From Porticoccaceae bacterium (GTDB taxonomy: Bacteria > Pseudomonadota > Gammaproteobacteria > Pseudomonadales > Porticoccaceae): a stretch of DNA of 62,878 nt. A model generated the notes under the pieces. The model was not told where the DNA came from. It did not search any database and saw only the letters and a list, made by a program, of their open reading frames with translations. A program made the position numbers and the translations under genes. This document shows, one piece after another, positions 61,351-62,878 of this stretch; within the stretch, counting starts at the first letter, position 1; every line of letters begins with the position of its first letter. Location of the stretch: the NCBI GenBank assembly GCA_029252555.1, contig JAQXBF010000040.1, positions 1 through 62,878 on the forward strand, written 5' to 3'.

Positions 61351-62024
61351 ATGGCTATAAGCCACTGGCCGCTGGAAGAGCGATCCAGAGAGAAGCTTTT
61401 AGCGAAAGGGGCAGCGGTTCTGTCCGATGCTGAATTACTGGCTATATTTTTGCGCACTGGGCTACCAGGTGTGACAGCGTTTGATCTGGCCAGAGACCTG
61501 CTCGGTCATTTCGGTGGTCTCGGCCCATTACTCAGCGCCGACCAACGATCGTTTTGCAGTGCCAAAGGTCTGGGCCCAGCGAAGTACTGTCAGGTTCAGG
61601 CAACCCTTGAGCTGACCACCAGATATTTTCAGGAGCAGCTGCACGGCAACCCCATTTTTACCAGTCCTACTCATGTTAGAGATTATCTGGCGGTAAAGAT
61701 GCGTGATTATCAGCGCGAGGTATTTGTGGTGTTGCTATTGGATTCTCGTCACCAGTTGATCGAAGTTCGCTAGTTATTTCAGGGCACAATTAATGCGGCT
61801 AATGTGCACCCCTGAGAAGTAGTGAAATTGGCGCTGCACAAAATGCGGTGGCAATTATTGTGGCTCATAACCACCCCTCGGGTAATGCTGAACCGAGTAA
61901 ATCGGACATCGCAATCACCCGTCGATTAAAAGCGGCTCTTGATTTGATGGAGATACGTTTGCTCAATCATTTTGTCGTTGGGCGAGGGGATGGCACCTCT
62001 CTGGCAGACCAGGGGCAGTTATAG
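61351..62024 (+). pseudogene. radC: RadC/JAMM-type DNA repair-associated protein, broken
   Basis: ATG 61351 begins an intact N-terminal helix-hairpin-helix part (MAISHWPLEERSREKLL). After EVR comes TAG at 61771, then [13 protein letters not shown], then TGA at 61813. A missing A in a run at 61840-61843 shifts the frame; restoring it gives [17 protein letters not shown] with the JAMM metal motif. It ends at TAG 62022-62024. With two stops and a shift it is almost certainly non-functional. Its place between coaBC and rpmB is the normal one. Confidence 0.86.
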
Positions 62025-62065
62025 GCTTAAACTCGTAGGTTTTGTAGCGATTCTGCGGTTTTCGT

Positions 62066-62094
62066 TTGATTCAAGATTGGCTTTCTGGTATAAA
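62066..62094 (+). promoter_or_regulatory. Sigma-70-type promoter of rpmB-rpmG
   Basis: TTGATT, 17 bases, TATAAA. Two short hairpins follow in the leader (around CGGGAC/GTCCCG and GGGG/CCCC). It lies 108 bases upstream of the rpmB ATG. Confidence 0.72.
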
Positions 62095-62201
62095 ACACGC
62101 CTCCTTGCGGGACGGTCCCGTCATTGGATTGATAAATCATAGAATTGATTTGTTTCTAGGGGCTTCCCCTAAGGCAAATATAGGAATCAGAGGCAGCAAC
62201 A

Positions 62202-62438
62202 ATGTCCAGAGTATGTCAGGTCACCGGCAAGCGCCCAATTGCTGGAAACAATGTATCTCACGCGAAGAACAGAACACGTCGTCGCTTTGAGCCTAATCTT
62301 CACACTCACCGTTTTTGGGTCGAGTCTGAGAAGCGTTTTGTGAAGCTGCGTGTATCCACTAAAGGTATGCGTATCATCGACAAAAATGGAATTGAACAAG
62401 TCTTGTGTGGCCTGCGCGCCAATGGCGAGAAGGTCTAA
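62202..62438 (+). CDS. rpmB: 50S ribosomal protein L28
   Basis: 78 residues, [20 protein letters not shown] then [13 protein letters not shown], matching L28 of gammaproteobacteria. Preceded by AATCAGAGG and followed by rpmG after 11 bases. Confidence 0.97.
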   Translation: MSRVCQVTGKRPIAGNNVSHAKNRTRRRFEPNLHTHRFWVESEKRFVKLRVSTKGMRIIDKNGIEQVLCGLRANGEKV

Positions 62439-62449
62439 GGAGATCACTG

Positions 62450-62617
62450 ATGGCTAAGTCAGCTAGAGAAAAAATTCGTTTAGTGTCCAGTGCTGGTACA
62501 GGGCATTTTTATACTACAGATAAGAACAAGCGCAATATGCCCGAGAAGATGGAGATCAAAAAGTACGATCCCACGATCCGCAAGCACGTGATCTACAAAG
62601 AAGCCAAAATCAAGTAA
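62450..62617 (+). CDS. rpmG: 50S ribosomal protein L33
   Basis: 55 residues from ATG 62450; the longer frame from 62405 overlaps rpmB and is rejected. [18 protein letters not shown] and [16 protein letters not shown] are typical. It lacks the zinc-binding Cys pairs of the C+ paralog, so it is the zinc-free form. Confidence 0.97.
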   Translation: MAKSAREKIRLVSSAGTGHFYTTDKNKRNMPEKMEIKKYDPTIRKHVIYKEAKIK

Positions 62618-62641
62618 GTCGGTTCTGGTGCTGTGCGAAAG

Positions 62642-62669
62642 AATCCTGCCCTGCGGCGGGATTTTTTTT
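62642..62669 (+). terminator. Rho-independent terminator after rpmG
   Basis: 9-bp stem AATCCTGCC / GGCGGGATT with one G-U pair and a CTGC loop, followed by six T. Confidence 0.85.
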
Positions 62670-62753
62670 GCCCCTAAGAAATGGGCAATCTGTACCAAGA
62701 GCGAGAAAACGCAACGGAAGCGAGAAAGCGCAACTAAAGATAACCCCACCTAT

Positions 62754-62789
62754 AAAAAAAGCCCCAACAATCACTTGTCGGGGCTTTTT
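62754..62789. terminator. Bidirectional terminator
   Basis: Stem AAAAAGCCCC-A-ACAA / TTGT-C-GGGGCTTTTT with one internal mismatch and a 4-base loop, flanked by A- and T-runs. It would serve the minus-strand gene that enters from the right edge. Confidence 0.85.
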
Positions 62790-62828
62790 AATAATTTTAG
62801 TACTGCTATCTAGTGACAGCGACAGAAA

Positions 62829-62878
62829 TTATTCAGCGATTACGCCTTCAGCCTGATCGCCTTTAGCGCCAGCAGTAA
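62829..62878 (-). CDS. Unidentified protein, C-terminal end (partial)
   Basis: A minus-strand frame open to the window edge codes for TAGAKGDQAEGVIAE and stops at TAA 62829-62831. The composition and the terminator just downstream suggest a real gene end. The fragment is too short to name. Confidence 0.45.
   Translation of the reverse strand, partial: TAGAKGDQAEGVIAE

Overview
The window looks like chromosomal DNA of a marine-type gammaproteobacterium on the Pseudomonas/Cellvibrionales side of the class. This is inferred from gene order and protein families; no database search was possible. The orders that suggest it are coxB-coxA-cox11-coxC-DUF2909-SURF1, oxyR beside recG, slmA-argB-(algC-like)-coaBC-radC-rpmB-rpmG, rph-pyrE divergent from yicC-gmk-rpoZ-spoT, and a FabY-type ketosynthase. 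Base composition is moderate. TAA, TGA and TAG are all used as normal stops.

Layout. 1-6581: aa3-type cytochrome c oxidase and its assembly factors (Cox11, SURF1, heme O synthase, SCO), with heme A synthase absent from its usual place. 6626-9665: zinc uptake (znuB-znuC-zur, divergent znuA) with two Zur-box-like palindromes. 9714-14852: polA, engB, cytochrome c4, dsbA. 15067-17389: serC-serA of non-enterobacterial type. 17579-20636: a GlxA/AraC regulator divergent from fabY. 20551-26767 (minus strand): a probable SAM-cycle operon, ArsR-methyltransferase regulator, metK, ahcY, metF, rsmE and a trypsin-like protease. 26955-32257: tkt-epd-pgk-fba.

32258-41836 is the accessory part. It holds a degraded wzz remnant, a run of small metabolic and hypothetical genes (MAPEG, SnoaL-like, PqqB-like MBL, AhpD-like), an nhaA split by one in-frame TAG, two adjacent unknown genes each broken by one TAG and sharing a Gly-Gly/Asn-Val motif, a GNAT gene, a 54-codon membrane protein, and a frameshifted FMN reductase.

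41923-62617 returns to core genes: pit with its DUF47 partner, recG-oxyR, an SDR epimerase, an outer-membrane barrel, ridA, spoT-rpoZ-gmk, an S1/P1-like nuclease with altered metal ligands, yicC, rph-pyrE, slmA-argB, a membrane-anchored AlgC-like phosphohexomutase, coaBC, a broken radC, and rpmB-rpmG. dut is missing between algC and coaBC.

The points most worth attention are the number of disrupted genes (six clear cases plus the wzz relic), OxyR with Leu at the resolving-cysteine position 208, the S1/P1 nuclease lacking two zinc-ligand residues, the regulator-plus-enzymes SAM-cycle operon with a strong candidate operator, and the broken gene pair at 39-40 kb. I found no complete new defence or mobile system. 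No CRISPR array, tRNA, rRNA or complete insertion sequence was seen.
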